Source: Asbonarchaeum sp964517675 (GTDB lineage: Archaea > Nanohalarchaeota > Nanosalinia > Nanosalinales > Nanoanaerosalinaceae). From it: a stretch of 64,000 bases of DNA. A model generated the notes under the pieces. That model saw nothing but the letters and a program-made list of their open reading frames with translations, made no database searches and was not told the DNA's origin. Where the stretch lies: positions 52,584 to 116,583 of the forward strand of contig CAZFEL010000004.1 of the NCBI GenBank assembly GCA_964517675.1, written 5' to 3'. A program made the translations under genes and the position numbers. The first letter of the stretch is position 1; each line of letters opens with the position of its first letter. Of the stretch, positions 1 through 8,219 are shown piece by piece.

Positions 1-88
1 ACCCGGACACGAGGATGGGCAATGCGCCTATCCCTGTGCATGCCCCTGCGATGAGTGAGACCAGCACGACGGTGGTGATATCCGACAT
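1..88 (-). CDS. ZIP family metal transporter, N-terminal fragment
   Basis: Only the first 29 residues lie in the window. They form one hydrophobic helix that carries a small-residue stretch GACTGIGALP, typical of the first membrane segment of ZIP (zinc/iron permease) transporters. The start ATG is at 88. The product would move divalent metal such as Zn2+ into the cytosol. A second ZIP-like gene lies at 54224-54961. The gene is cut by the window edge, so the family call rests on this short motif alone. Confidence 0.5.
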   Translation of the reverse strand, partial: MSDITTVVLVSLIAGACTGIGALPILVSG

Positions 89-128
89 CGCTTCCTACAG
101 GGGGTCGGGCGGAATTTCAATGCTTTGG

Positions 129-602
129 TCAGCCGTCCCGGGCAAGGTCCTCGAAGACAGCGGTCTTCAGCTCCCGGTACCGGATCACTGTCGGCTCGTA
201 GTCGAGCACGTACTCCCGGAGCGTCTCGCCCTCGATACTGTCGAGCTTGTCCTCGACGGCGTCAGGGTCCGTCTGGTAGTCGGTCGCATCGGGGAACTGC
301 TGTCGTGTGAGATCGATCTCCTCATCGTCGGCCTCGTTGAAGTAATGGGAGATGTGTTCGCCCTCATCGAAGTACTCGCTTTTCTCGCCTGCGTCCTCGA
401 TGACGGCATCGCGCCAGATGATGTCCCCGCCCATCATGTCCTGGACGAGCAGTGCGGTCACGGCACACTGGCCATAGGATGGGTTGTCCTCGTCCCAGCC
501 ACTGGGGTTTGCGCTGGTGGATGCCGTCCATGCGTCCTCGATCGCGGTTTCGAGCTCCTCTCTGGTTATATCGTCGCCGTCCTGGATGTACTCCGATGTC
601 AT
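129..602 (-). CDS. YunG-like protein
   Basis: This 157-residue acidic protein matches the pattern I know for the YunG family. It has an N-terminal helix LETAIEDAWTASTS, then an NPS.GQCAVTALLVQD block (residues about 40-55), a GGDI element, SHYFN and EIDLTRQQFP. The conserved Cys and the His/Asn positions suggest a small papain-like or transglutaminase-like fold, but no activity is established that I can name. It stands alone, divergent from the NurA gene, with an A/T-rich box about 30 bp upstream of its start at 602. Confidence 0.7.
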   Translation of the reverse strand: MTSEYIQDGDDITREELETAIEDAWTASTSANPSGWDEDNPSYGQCAVTALLVQDMMGGDIIWRDAVIEDAGEKSEYFDEGEHISHYFNEADDEEIDLTRQQFPDATDYQTDPDAVEDKLDSIEGETLREYVLDYEPTVIRYRELKTAVFEDLARDG

Positions 603-715
603 CGCTGTATCCTCTAGCGGTATCGTGGAGTGAAGCTTTTGAATCCTGTCCCGGCCGGTGTCTGTTCCGGCAGTTCTGGATCACTCTTTTAGCTTTCACC
701 GGCTAACTGGGGATC

Positions 716-1786
716 ATGCCGGGGATCGAGGACGTGGTCGAGCGGATACGTGACCTGGAGCAGCGCCGGGAGGAGGTCGGTGAGACACTCGCCGATCTTG
801 CCCTGGAGACGATCGGGTCCTCCCAGGTCCTCGAGGAGGGATTCATCCATGAGGTCGAGCCGGCGGACGTGGACGGGTCGACGGTCGCAGGTGTCGATGG
901 CGGTGTGATACAGAAGGAGTTCCACGGCATCGATGTCGTTCTGACCAGGGCGGTCGGGGCCGTCTTCTCGTACGATGGCTCGGGACTCGAGACGTCCTCG
1001 TACGTGCCCCAGCGCAGTCCACGCCCGGAGGTGACCTGGATCGAGTCCCCGCTGGACCGTCAGGAGTTCAATCTCTCGACGTCGCTGCTCAGGCTGCAGA
1101 AAGAGATCGAGGCGGCCCGGCAGGCCCTCGAGCAGGACCCGGACATGCTGCTGCTGGATGGTTCGATCGTGCCCCAGTACACGGACCGGCCTGCCTCGGA
1201 TGATTACTCGCGGACGTTCTACGATGATCTGATCGAGTCCTACTGCGAGCTGTTCGAGGAGGCCCTCGAGCGCGATATCCTGCTCGCCGGCGTGATCGAG
1301 GACAGCCGCGGGACGCGGCTCTGTGAGTCCCTGGCCGATGAGGAGATCTTCACGGAGGAGGCCCGGGAGGTCCTGGAGGCGAGCCAGGACACGAACATGC
1401 TGTCGTATGCCCTCTCTGGGGGCGAGCGGACCCCGGTGATGGCCTACACGGAGGAATACGAGAAGCATCCGACGTTACAGGATATCGGTGAGGCGGGGGA
1501 GGACGTCTACAACATCTACCTGCGGACCGCCCGGGACGACAGACCGGTCCGGGTGGACTTCCTGGCCCGTGGTGATCCTGTTGAGACCGTGGAGGAGGTA
1601 GCATCGCTGATCATGCCGCTGTGTTCGTTCTCCTCGACCTACGGTATCCCGTCGGTCCTGATCGAGGCGGACCAGCGGGCGAAGCTGTCCCAGTCGGATC
1701 TGGAGCTGTTCGAGTCCAGGCTCCGCTCGGTCGTCGGCCCGATGCCGGGGATCGAGGATCTCCGCAGGGACTCCCGACCGTTCTGA
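716..1786 (+). CDS. nurA: NurA-domain nuclease
   Basis: NurA is a 5'-3' nuclease that works with the HerA ATPase in archaeal double-strand-break end resection. The 356-residue product has the N-terminal coiled region, the VDGG motif at residues 60-63, a second acidic motif LLLDGS ending at residue 150, and VIEDSRGTRL near residue 200. These are the metal-binding landmarks of the family. A TTTTAG box 26 bp upstream of ATG 716 implies a leaderless mRNA. No HerA gene is present in this window, so the usual nurA-herA pairing is either elsewhere or lost. Confidence 0.85.
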   Translation: MPGIEDVVERIRDLEQRREEVGETLADLALETIGSSQVLEEGFIHEVEPADVDGSTVAGVDGGVIQKEFHGIDVVLTRAVGAVFSYDGSGLETSSYVPQRSPRPEVTWIESPLDRQEFNLSTSLLRLQKEIEAARQALEQDPDMLLLDGSIVPQYTDRPASDDYSRTFYDDLIESYCELFEEALERDILLAGVIEDSRGTRLCESLADEEIFTEEAREVLEASQDTNMLSYALSGGERTPVMAYTEEYEKHPTLQDIGEAGEDVYNIYLRTARDDRPVRVDFLARGDPVETVEEVASLIMPLCSFSSTYGIPSVLIEADQRAKLSQSDLELFESRLRSVVGPMPGIEDLRRDSRPF

Positions 1787-1804
1787 GCCGGGCCGGCAGA
1801 AGCA

Positions 1805-1811
1805 TTTTTAA
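1805..1811 (+). promoter_or_regulatory. TATA-like box upstream of the thrS leader
   Basis: TTTTTAA about 30 bp before ATG 1841 and about 200 bp before thrS. If it is used, the transcript would start near 1833-1841 and carry a leader of about 170 nt before thrS. Confidence 0.4.
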
Positions 1812-1840
1812 CCCTTGCTATCAATCCTGATGTGATCCCA

Positions 1841-1936
1841 ATGAAGGGTGGATGTTTTACCGAGAGGTTGCGGAGAGCCAATTTTCGTACGGTCACGGAA
1901 GCGGTTCCGGAATCTTTCGCACTGTGGGCACGATAA
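1841..1936 (+). CDS. possible 31-residue leader ORF before thrS
   Basis: An ATG placed about 30 bp after the TATA-like box opens a 31-codon frame ending at TAA 1936, inside the stretch 1787-2008 between nurA and thrS. The peptide is basic (several Arg) with only three Thr codons, so a classical Thr-codon attenuator is not obvious. I do not recognise a homologue. It may be a leaderless small protein, an upstream ORF affecting thrS, or chance. The rest of the leader (1937-2008) ends in GAGGTG before the thrS start. Confidence 0.25.
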   Translation: MKGGCFTERLRRANFRTVTEAVPESFALWAR

Positions 1937-2008
1937 CCCCGTTCCCCCGGCGATCCTGAATGCTGCCGGAGTAAATCCTTCTCGTTCTCACCGACTGAGG
2001 TGTGATAG

Positions 2009-3931
2009 ATGTCAGAGATAGCTATAGAACTCCCTGACGGCTCCGTGATGGAGGTCGAGCAGGGCTCGACGGTCGAAGATGTCGCCTACGAGATAGGCGA
2101 GGGACTCGGAAACGATACGAAAGCAGGCGTCGTCGACGGCGACTTGGTCGCGAAGGAACATCCTCTGACCAGCGACTGCACCCTTGAGATCGTTACACCG
2201 CAGTCGGACGAGTACATCGACGTGATGCGTCACACCGCAGCCCATGTGCTTGCCCAGGCGGTCCTCCGCGTTTTCCCGGACGCTGACCTCGGTATGGGGC
2301 CGTGGACGGAGGATGGATTCTACTATGACTTCGATAGCATCGACCTCGAGGAGGACGACCTCGAGGATATCGAAGCGGAGATGGATGCGATCATCGAGGA
2401 GGACCTCGATGTTGAGAGGGTCCAGCTTACATCCGAGGAGGCCCGCGAGGAGCTGGCCGACCAGCCCTACAAGCAGGAGCTGCTGGAGGAGTTCCTGGAG
2501 GAAGGCGAGACGGTATCGTTCTACCGCCAGGGTGATTTCATTGACCTGTGCAAGGGACCTCACCTCGATTCGACGGGTGACGTCGGCACCTTCAAGCTGA
2601 TGGAGATCGCGGCCGCCTACTGGAAGGGCGAGGAGGAAAACCCCATGCTGACACGGATCTATGCGGCCTGTTTCGAGACCGAGGACGAGCTCGAGGAGTT
2701 CCTCGAACAGCAAAGGGAGGCCGAGAAGCGGGATCACCGGAAGATCGGCCAGGAGATGGAGCTTTTCTCCATCAACCAGACCACGGGCCGTGGCCTGCCG
2801 CTGTACCATCCGAACGGGAAGACCGTTCTCAACGAGCTCCGGGAGTTCGTCCAGGAGCTGAACGCGGAGATGGGCTGTCAGCCGGTCGAGACACCGCATC
2901 TCTTCCGCACTGAGCTGTGGAAGGAATCCGGCCACTATGAGAACTATCAGGATGATATGTTCCTGCTGGAGGTCGAGGACGATGAGTACGGGCTCAAACC
3001 GATGAACTGTCCGGGCCATGCGATGATATTCGATGACACGGCCTGGAGCTACCGGGACCTGCCGGTCAGGTACACCGAACAGGGCAAGGTCTACAGGAAA
3101 GAGCAGTCGGGTGAGCTCTCCGGTCTCTCGCGGGTCTGGGCGTTCACGATCGATGACGGCCATCTCTTTGTCCGGCCTGACCAGATCGACGATGAGGTCG
3201 AGGCGATCATGGAGCAGATCTTTGAGGTGCTCGAGACCTTCGACCTCGAGTACGAGGTCATGCTGGCCACGCGACCGGAGAAATCTGTCGGCAGCGATGC
3301 GATCTGGGAGAAGGCCGAATCACAGCTCCGCGATGTCCTGGAGCGCAACGATATCGAGTACGGGATCGAGGAGGGCGACGGTGCCTTCTACGGTCCGAAG
3401 ATAGATTTTGCGTTCACTGACGCCCTGGGACGTGAGTGGGATGGGCCGACGGTCCAGCTGGACTTCAACATGCCCGAGCGGTTCGACCTGACGTACAAGG
3501 GCAAGGACAACGACGAGCACCGACCGGTCATGATCCACCGTGCGCTGTACGGGAGCTATGAGCGGTTCATGATGGTGCTGATCGAGCACTTCGCTGGCCA
3601 GTTCCCGCTGTGGCTCGCACCGGAACAGGTCCGTGTCCTCCCGATCTCGGACAGGCACATCGACTATGCAGAGGAGGTCGCCGACCAGCTCGATGACTTC
3701 CGTGTCGTGGTCGAGGACCGTTCGTGGACGGTCGGGAAGAAGATCCAGCAGGCCCACGATGACAACGTGGCGTACATGCTGATCGTTGGCGACGATGAGG
3801 TCGAGGAGAGCACGGTGGCGGTCCGTGACCGCGATGAGCGCGAGGAACGCGGTATCGAGGTCGGGACGTTCCGTGAGCACCTCGAGGAGGAACGCGACCA
3901 GAAACGCAGTGAACCGGATTTCCTGGCCTGA
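2009..3931 (+). CDS. thrS: threonyl-tRNA synthetase, bacterial-type architecture
   Basis: Charges tRNA-Thr with threonine. The 640-residue protein has the complete bacterial/eukaryotic domain order. A TGS domain spans about 1-62. The N2 editing domain carries HTAAH (His75 and His79) and the CKGPH motif. The class II catalytic core has motif 2 around YRKEQSGELSGL and motif 3 before a C-terminal anticodon-binding domain. Most archaea carry a different DTD-like editing domain; as I recall, halophilic archaea are among the exceptions. The start is set by the GAGGTG Shine-Dalgarno a few bases upstream. A leader of about 170 nt may precede it. Confidence 0.95.
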   Translation: MSEIAIELPDGSVMEVEQGSTVEDVAYEIGEGLGNDTKAGVVDGDLVAKEHPLTSDCTLEIVTPQSDEYIDVMRHTAAHVLAQAVLRVFPDADLGMGPWTEDGFYYDFDSIDLEEDDLEDIEAEMDAIIEEDLDVERVQLTSEEAREELADQPYKQELLEEFLEEGETVSFYRQGDFIDLCKGPHLDSTGDVGTFKLMEIAAAYWKGEEENPMLTRIYAACFETEDELEEFLEQQREAEKRDHRKIGQEMELFSINQTTGRGLPLYHPNGKTVLNELREFVQELNAEMGCQPVETPHLFRTELWKESGHYENYQDDMFLLEVEDDEYGLKPMNCPGHAMIFDDTAWSYRDLPVRYTEQGKVYRKEQSGELSGLSRVWAFTIDDGHLFVRPDQIDDEVEAIMEQIFEVLETFDLEYEVMLATRPEKSVGSDAIWEKAESQLRDVLERNDIEYGIEEGDGAFYGPKIDFAFTDALGREWDGPTVQLDFNMPERFDLTYKGKDNDEHRPVMIHRALYGSYERFMMVLIEHFAGQFPLWLAPEQVRVLPISDRHIDYAEEVADQLDDFRVVVEDRSWTVGKKIQQAHDDNVAYMLIVGDDEVEESTVAVRDRDEREERGIEVGTFREHLEEERDQKRSEPDFLA

Positions 3932-3988
3932 GGTGGGAGGATACCAGCCGATCCTGCGGTCTCGGTTGTTCTCCCGGTCCTCGAGGGG

Positions 3989-4744
3989 ATGCCGTACCTC
4001 GAGACATCACTCAGATCGCTTCAGGATCAGTCTATCGAGTCTTTCGAGGTCATAGCGGTCGATGATGGATCCGACGATGGATCTATCCGGGTCCTGGAGC
4101 AGTACTGCCGGGAGGACGATCGTTTCTCCCTCATCGAGACGGAGGGAGGAGTCGGGCTCCCGGCATCACTGAACCGGGGCATCGAGGCCGCTTCTGGGGA
4201 CTACATCGCCAGACACGATGCGGACGATATAGCCCTCGAGGACCGGCTCGAGCGCCAGCTGGCGTTCATGGAGGAACGTGATGTCTTCCTTGCCGGCGAG
4301 CGGCTTGGCCGGTGTGCTGTGATCGATGCGGACGGCGAGGCTGTCAGAAAGCCTGACCATGCTGGAGAGCCGTCACGGCTCAATGATATCCTCCAGGAGG
4401 ACTGTGTGGTGCTGCATCCGTCGATCATGTTCCGTGCGGAGGATGTGCGGTACCGGGAGAAGTTCCTGTCGGTGGAGGACTGGGATCTGTACCTCCGGTT
4501 GGTGGACGAGGGGAGAGAGCTGTATGCGATGGATGCGCCCTTGGTCCGCCGACGGATCCATCCTGATTCGATGACGACGAAGGCGCCTGAGCGGATCAGT
4601 TACTTCGCGGAGAAGGCCCTGGCGTTCCGTGACCAGCGCCGGGAGTCGGGAGACGATGCCTATGATGCGTTCGATCCGGATCCGCCAGAGCAGGATGTCG
4701 GCGAGCGGCGCTATCCCGAGAAACTCGAGGACGCCCGGGAATGA
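3989..4744 (+). CDS. family 2 glycosyltransferase, true start probably upstream
   Basis: A GT-A fold enzyme that transfers a sugar from a nucleotide sugar, probably to a surface glycan or lipid. Visible motifs are VDDGSDDGS (nucleotide binding), ARHDADD (the DxD metal site) and, later, SVEDWDLYLRL (the usual ED acceptor-side motif). From ATG 3989 the conserved first strand is missing. Reading the same frame upstream gives PAVSVVLPVLEG, the expected N-terminus, with an ATA at 3941 directly behind AGGTGGGAGG and a stop at 3929-3931 (the thrS stop). There is no ATG, GTG or TTG in that stretch. The real gene may therefore start at ATA or carry a mutation or sequencing error. Confidence 0.8.
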   Translation: MPYLETSLRSLQDQSIESFEVIAVDDGSDDGSIRVLEQYCREDDRFSLIETEGGVGLPASLNRGIEAASGDYIARHDADDIALEDRLERQLAFMEERDVFLAGERLGRCAVIDADGEAVRKPDHAGEPSRLNDILQEDCVVLHPSIMFRAEDVRYREKFLSVEDWDLYLRLVDEGRELYAMDAPLVRRRIHPDSMTTKAPERISYFAEKALAFRDQRRESGDDAYDAFDPDPPEQDVGERRYPEKLEDARE

Positions 4745-4792
4745 GTGGAAACGGTTTAGGTGATTCCGCACATGGCCGGGCTGTGGGCCCGG

Positions 4793-5323
4793 TCACTGTT
4801 CGTCCAGCTGTCTGATGATCTGCTGTATGTGGTGGTGGGCGGTCTCGTACTCGTCATCCATCACTGCGTCGCTGGCCTTGCCGAGGGCCTGTATGAGTGC
4901 CTGTCTGTCGAGGATGGTATCGCGCTGTTCGAGGAGGTCGGCAAGCCTGCCCGTGTCCCTGACAAGGGTATCGAGGTCGGCCTTCTGGTGCTGTGTGTCT
5001 CTTGGCACCTTCGTGTGGTCTGGTCCTGCTCCCTGCTGGAGGCTCTCGATCACCTCGGCGATACGGTCGCGTGTGGCCGCGAGGGCTCCTGCCATCCCGT
5101 CATGGAGTGCCTGACCATCTGGCAGGGAGATGGCGGGTCGTGGAAGGGCCATATCCCGGCCGAGGAGGACATAGATGCCTGCTGTGAGGCCTGCGATGAG
5201 GGTGAGGAAAAGCACCGCGAACCCGCTGATCCTGGCGAGTGGCACCCGACCGCTGGTGTGGGCGGCGGTGACCCCGGGTGTGAGACCGAGGATGAGGAAT
5301 GCGGCTGTGAGGGCCCTGTGCAT
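4793..5323 (-). CDS. secreted or membrane-anchored protein with coiled coil
   Basis: I do not recognise the family. The 176-residue product begins with a signal-like hydrophobic segment (about 1-20) and has a second membrane helix at about 33-55. A charged helical region rich in Gln, Asp and Leu follows (about 70-176), probably a coiled coil outside or inside the membrane. A TTAATAG box 25-30 bp upstream of ATG 5323 makes the mRNA leaderless. It is convergent with the glycosyltransferase gene and stands in line with the small acidic gene at 5363-5626. Confidence 0.7.
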   Translation of the reverse strand: MHRALTAAFLILGLTPGVTAAHTSGRVPLARISGFAVLFLTLIAGLTAGIYVLLGRDMALPRPAISLPDGQALHDGMAGALAATRDRIAEVIESLQQGAGPDHTKVPRDTQHQKADLDTLVRDTGRLADLLEQRDTILDRQALIQALGKASDAVMDDEYETAHHHIQQIIRQLDEQ

Positions 5324-5362
5324 GATGGTGGATTGGCCCGGCCGGCTATTAAGGTTTTCCGG

Positions 5363-5626
5363 CTACCAGTCGAAGTCGGTCGTGCGACCGGGCTCTCTGG
5401 CGTAGTTGCGCCTGCCCATGAACTGGGTGTTGACGACGCGTGGTCGCGACTCGCCGGCGTAATCGGAGGTCTCCTCGGGTTCCTCGACGTCATCGAGTTC
5501 GGCCTGTTCGGTCTCGTCCGGGGCCAGGTACTCGTCTACGTCGACTGGATCGTCGTCCGGCTGGTCGGTCACGTGGACCCATTCGTAGACATCATCCACG
5601 CCTTCCGGGAGGCCGTCTAGGACCAT
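5363..5626 (-). CDS. small acidic protein, unknown
   Basis: An 87-residue, highly acidic protein (about a third Asp and Glu in the middle) ending in TDFDW. I know no family for it. The start ATG 5626 is supported by a TTAAATAC box about 25 bp upstream (near 5650), in an intergenic gap that also carries the promoter of the divergent gene at 5689. Longer readings of this frame beyond 5626 run into the opposite gene and are Arg/Pro-rich shadow sequence. Confidence 0.65.
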   Translation of the reverse strand: MVLDGLPEGVDDVYEWVHVTDQPDDDPVDVDEYLAPDETEQAELDDVEEPEETSDYAGESRPRVVNTQFMGRRNYAREPGRTTDFDW

Positions 5627-5688
5627 ACTCGTTGATGGGCTGTGGAGGTATTTAAGCCTTGGCCAGTATTTATCACTGTGGCGTACTA

Positions 5689-6630
5689 ATGACTTTTGAA
5701 CCGGTCCCTGACAGCTACGATCTCGAGGAGGATATCGATCCCCGTGAGTGGCGGGAATCCTTGGAGGACGCTTTTCTTTCGTTCTACCGCGAGGAGGTCC
5801 CGAGAAACTATGCTGGGAAAGCAGAGCGCGCCGAGGAGGTCTTCGAGGCCCGTCCTGGATCTCCCGAGGAGTGGCCGATCGAACCCCGCGGCCGCACGCA
5901 GGAGTACCTCGCGGACAGGGAGATCGATGCCGGTACGCTGTACGATGCGACCGTCGAGGATCTGGCCGATGTGCTGTACGGGCAGGTCCAGGCCCGCGCG
6001 ATGGACGAGGACGATGTCTTTTCCTTCCGCGATCGGATACAGCGGTTCGATGTGGCCTTCGACCGTCTCGATGCGGATTTCTACGCCGATATAGGGGACC
6101 ACGCGTACACGGTACGACGGGCCGATGGCCGGGAGGAGGTCTTCGAGCTCGGGCGGGAGTTCGGGACCTGTATCGGGTTCGATGTCTCCTATGAGATGTT
6201 CGAGGGCTCGGAGGTCGGTGCGATGCTGGCAAACAGCATCGAGGATCCGCATACGATGTACATGATCGTCGAGCGCGATGGCGAGCCGGCAGGGTTCAGC
6301 AGGAACCTTCTCCTCGAGGACGAGACCGGGCAGCGATGGCTGGCGATCGATACGATGGAACTGGACAGGGATGAGTACGAGGACGAACGCGATGCCCTGA
6401 AGCCGCTGGCCCTGGCCTCGATCCAGGCAGGACTGGATCTCGGTGCGGATGCGGTCGGTGTCTCCGCGCGGGAGGGATCTGCGAAGGAGGTCATCGAGGG
6501 CTACGGTGGTCTGAGCTGGGAGATCGCGTACGAGAAGGTCGGTGAGCCGGTGGAGATGGTCTCCCATCTGGACGGTGAGGCCGGGGAGCGGACCCTGCAT
6601 CCGCTCGTGGAGGACTTCGAGGGGTTCTGA
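5689..6630 (+). CDS. acidic protein of unknown function
   Basis: A 313-residue acidic protein without a clear family. The C-terminal half alternates strands and helices (HTMYMIVERDGEPAGFSRN, then a long helix with LALASIQAGLDLGADAVGVS) in a way that recalls GNAT acetyltransferase folds, but the acetyl-CoA loop is not clear enough for a call. The start is placed at ATG 5689, not 5659, because a TATTTATC box lies 20-25 bp before it, as in other leaderless genes here. It is divergent from the small gene at 5363-5626. Confidence 0.7.
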   Translation: MTFEPVPDSYDLEEDIDPREWRESLEDAFLSFYREEVPRNYAGKAERAEEVFEARPGSPEEWPIEPRGRTQEYLADREIDAGTLYDATVEDLADVLYGQVQARAMDEDDVFSFRDRIQRFDVAFDRLDADFYADIGDHAYTVRRADGREEVFELGREFGTCIGFDVSYEMFEGSEVGAMLANSIEDPHTMYMIVERDGEPAGFSRNLLLEDETGQRWLAIDTMELDRDEYEDERDALKPLALASIQAGLDLGADAVGVSAREGSAKEVIEGYGGLSWEIAYEKVGEPVEMVSHLDGEAGERTLHPLVEDFEGF

Positions 6631-6641
6631 GACCGGGACAT

Positions 6642-6650
6642 CTTTATAAA
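6642..6650 (+). promoter_or_regulatory. TATA box of the eS19 operon
   Basis: CTTTATAAA lies about 65 bp before the eS19 start. The predicted transcript carries a 5' leader of roughly 40 nt with the Shine-Dalgarno GGTGATC just before ATG 6713. Confidence 0.6.
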
Positions 6651-6712
6651 AGTAGGCTGGCATAGCTGATCTGAAGCGGCGTTTGTCGCTGACACGGTTC
6701 GGTGATCAATCA

Positions 6713-7141
6713 ATGGTAACTGTATACGATGTACGGGCAAATCCGCTGATCGAGAGGACAGCTGATGAACTTGAGGACAATATCGAGGAGGTGGATGCGC
6801 CTGACTGGAGCGAGTTCGTGAAGACAGGTGTCAACAAGGAGAAGCCTCCGGAGCAGGAGAACTGGTGGTACCTCAGGTCCGCCGCTGTCCTGCGTACGGT
6901 CTACATGGATGGTCCTGTCGGTGTCGAGAAGCTCAGGACGAAGTACGGGTCCGAGCGACGCCGGGGCCACCAGACGGAGCATTTCCACAAGGCTTCGGGC
7001 AAGATCATCAGGACGTGCCTCCAGCAGCTTGAGGAGTCGGGTCTGGTGGCACTTGAGGAAGGTGAGGGCCGTGCTATCACGCCTGAAGGTCAGAGTTTCC
7101 TCGATAACCTCTCGAAGGAGGTCCGCGAGGACAACAGCTAA
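6713..7141 (+). CDS. rps19e: ribosomal protein eS19
   Basis: Small-subunit ribosomal protein found in archaea and eukaryotes. The 142-residue protein has the family's winged-helix fold with WWYLRSAAVLRTVYMDGPVG and an RRGHQTEHF segment in the conserved core, followed by IIRTCLQQLEESGLV. I start at ATG 6713 (MVTVYDV) because GGTGATC stands in front of it; a longer frame from 6683 adds only ten unlikely residues. It is the first gene of the eS19-PDCD5-eL39-eL31 cluster, an arrangement common in archaea. Confidence 0.95.
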   Translation: MVTVYDVRANPLIERTADELEDNIEEVDAPDWSEFVKTGVNKEKPPEQENWWYLRSAAVLRTVYMDGPVGVEKLRTKYGSERRRGHQTEHFHKASGKIIRTCLQQLEESGLVALEEGEGRAITPEGQSFLDNLSKEVREDNS

Positions 7142-7150
7142 GGTGATACC

Positions 7151-7498
7151 ATGGCCGATGACCTTGATGAGCTGAAGAAAAAGAAGATGGAGCAGATGTC
7201 CGGCGCTGATGGCGGAGCTGCCGCTGGTGGCATGGATGCCCAGGAGCAGCAGAAAGAGCAGATGCGCAAGAAGCTGAAGAAAATCGCCTCCGAGATCATG
7301 ACGAAAGAGGCCCGCTCCCGGCTGGGCAACATCCGGGCGGCGGACGAGGATATGGCTGCGAAGATCGAGCTCCAGCTCGTCCAGCTCCACAAGGCAGGCC
7401 AGATCCGTGACAAGATCACGGATGACCAGCTGAAGGAGATCCTGAAGAAGATCAAGGAAGCTGAAGATGAGCAAAGCACGAATATCAAGCACAGGTGA
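7151..7498 (+). CDS. PDCD5-family DNA-binding protein
   Basis: A 115-residue helical protein of the PDCD5 family. Archaeal members bind nucleic acid and are usually encoded between eS19 and eL39/eL31, as here. It starts with a Lys-rich helix (DELKKKKMEQM), has a Gly/Ala-rich hinge at about 20-30, and the core ARSRLGNIR followed by two helices ending in a charged tail. AAGGTGAT lies directly before ATG 7151 and the gap to eS19 is 9 nt, so the genes are cotranscribed. The cellular role in archaea is not settled. Confidence 0.9.
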   Translation: MADDLDELKKKKMEQMSGADGGAAAGGMDAQEQQKEQMRKKLKKIASEIMTKEARSRLGNIRAADEDMAAKIELQLVQLHKAGQIRDKITDDQLKEILKKIKEAEDEQSTNIKHR

Positions 7499-7504
7499 TT
7501 ATCA

Positions 7505-7678
7505 ATGAGTTCACGCAAGTCAAAGGGCAAGAAAAAGCGTCTTATCGCGTCACGCAAAGAGGCAAAGTCCGCTCCCCGTTGGGTGGACATCAAGAAATAC
7601 GGTATCAAGCGTTCGCTCACCCGCGCGGTGAAGCGACGGAAGAGCCGCCACTGGAGGCGCGGCGACACTGGTGAGTGA
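7505..7678 (+). CDS. rpl39e: ribosomal protein eL39
   Basis: A 57-residue, very basic protein of the large subunit that lines the peptide exit tunnel. It shows the family pattern SSRKSKGKKKRL, PRWVDIKK and KSRHWRRGD at the C-terminus. ATG 7505 follows GGTGATTATCA and the gap to the PDCD5 gene is only 6 nt. Its TGA (7676-7678) overlaps the first possible ATG of eL31, so translation of the two is probably coupled. The protein is a little longer than the usual 50 residues. Confidence 0.93.
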   Translation: MSSRKSKGKKKRLIASRKEAKSAPRWVDIKKYGIKRSLTRAVKRRKSRHWRRGDTGE

Positions 7679-7680
7679 TG

Positions 7681-8187
7681 ATGGACGATACTGTACGACT
7701 CGACCTCGGCAAGGTACGCGGTACCAGCCGCAAGAAAAAGGCCAACAAGGCAGTCAGTGAGGTTCGCCGTCTCGTCAGTCGACGGACCGGCGAGGACGAT
7801 GTCCGCGTCGGTCCCCGGCTCAATGAGGCCCTGTGGGACCGCGGCGCCACCAGTCCGCCGTCGTCCATCGATGTCCAGCTCCTCGACCGTGAGGACCATG
7901 TCCGTGTCGAGCCGGCCGATGTCGAGCTCGAGCAGACACAGGAGGATGTCAGCCAGGACGAGGAGACGGCAGAGGAGCCTGACGACGAGACAGGGGATGA
8001 GGACGACCGCACGTTCGATGCCATCCCGGAGGATGTCAGCGAGACCCTCCGCGAGGGCACGATCGATGAGGGCAAGGAAGCCGTCCAGGAGATGAACAAG
8101 GCTGACTTCGAGGTCCTGCTGGACTTCGAGGAGAAACACAAGAACAGGAAAGGTATGAAGGCGTTCCTCCGCTCCAACATGCGGTAG
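7681..8187 (+). CDS. rpl31e: ribosomal protein eL31 with long acidic C-terminal extension
   Basis: The first about 82 residues are eL31, with the core RKKKANKAVSEVRRLVSR, VRVGPRLNEALWDRGA and the final strand DHVRVEPADV. eL31 normally ends near here. This protein continues for another 85 residues: a Glu/Asp-rich linker (about 83-112), then a helical tail ending DFEEKHKNRKGMKAFLRSNM. That tail resembles the end of the membrane protein at 23799-24251. The start at 7681 gives the best spacing to GGTGA at 7670; ATG 7678 is the alternative. Confidence 0.9.
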   Translation: MDDTVRLDLGKVRGTSRKKKANKAVSEVRRLVSRRTGEDDVRVGPRLNEALWDRGATSPPSSIDVQLLDREDHVRVEPADVELEQTQEDVSQDEETAEEPDDETGDEDDRTFDAIPEDVSETLREGTIDEGKEAVQEMNKADFEVLLDFEEKHKNRKGMKAFLRSNMR

Positions 8188-8219
8188 GGACGGCCTTTAT
8201 CGTTCTTTTTCCCTCTCTG

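Noticed and set aside
1..617. Plus-strand frame of 200 codons at the left edge
   Set aside because: It is antisense to the ZIP fragment and the YunG-like gene, both of which have recognisable motifs.
2012..3163. Antisense frame opposite thrS
   Set aside because: Codon pattern is that of a shadow frame and thrS is certain.
5363..6232. 289-codon reading of the minus-strand gene that ends at 5363
   Set aside because: Only the part from ATG 5626 has acidic coding character. The rest is Arg/Pro-rich antisense to the gene at 5689.
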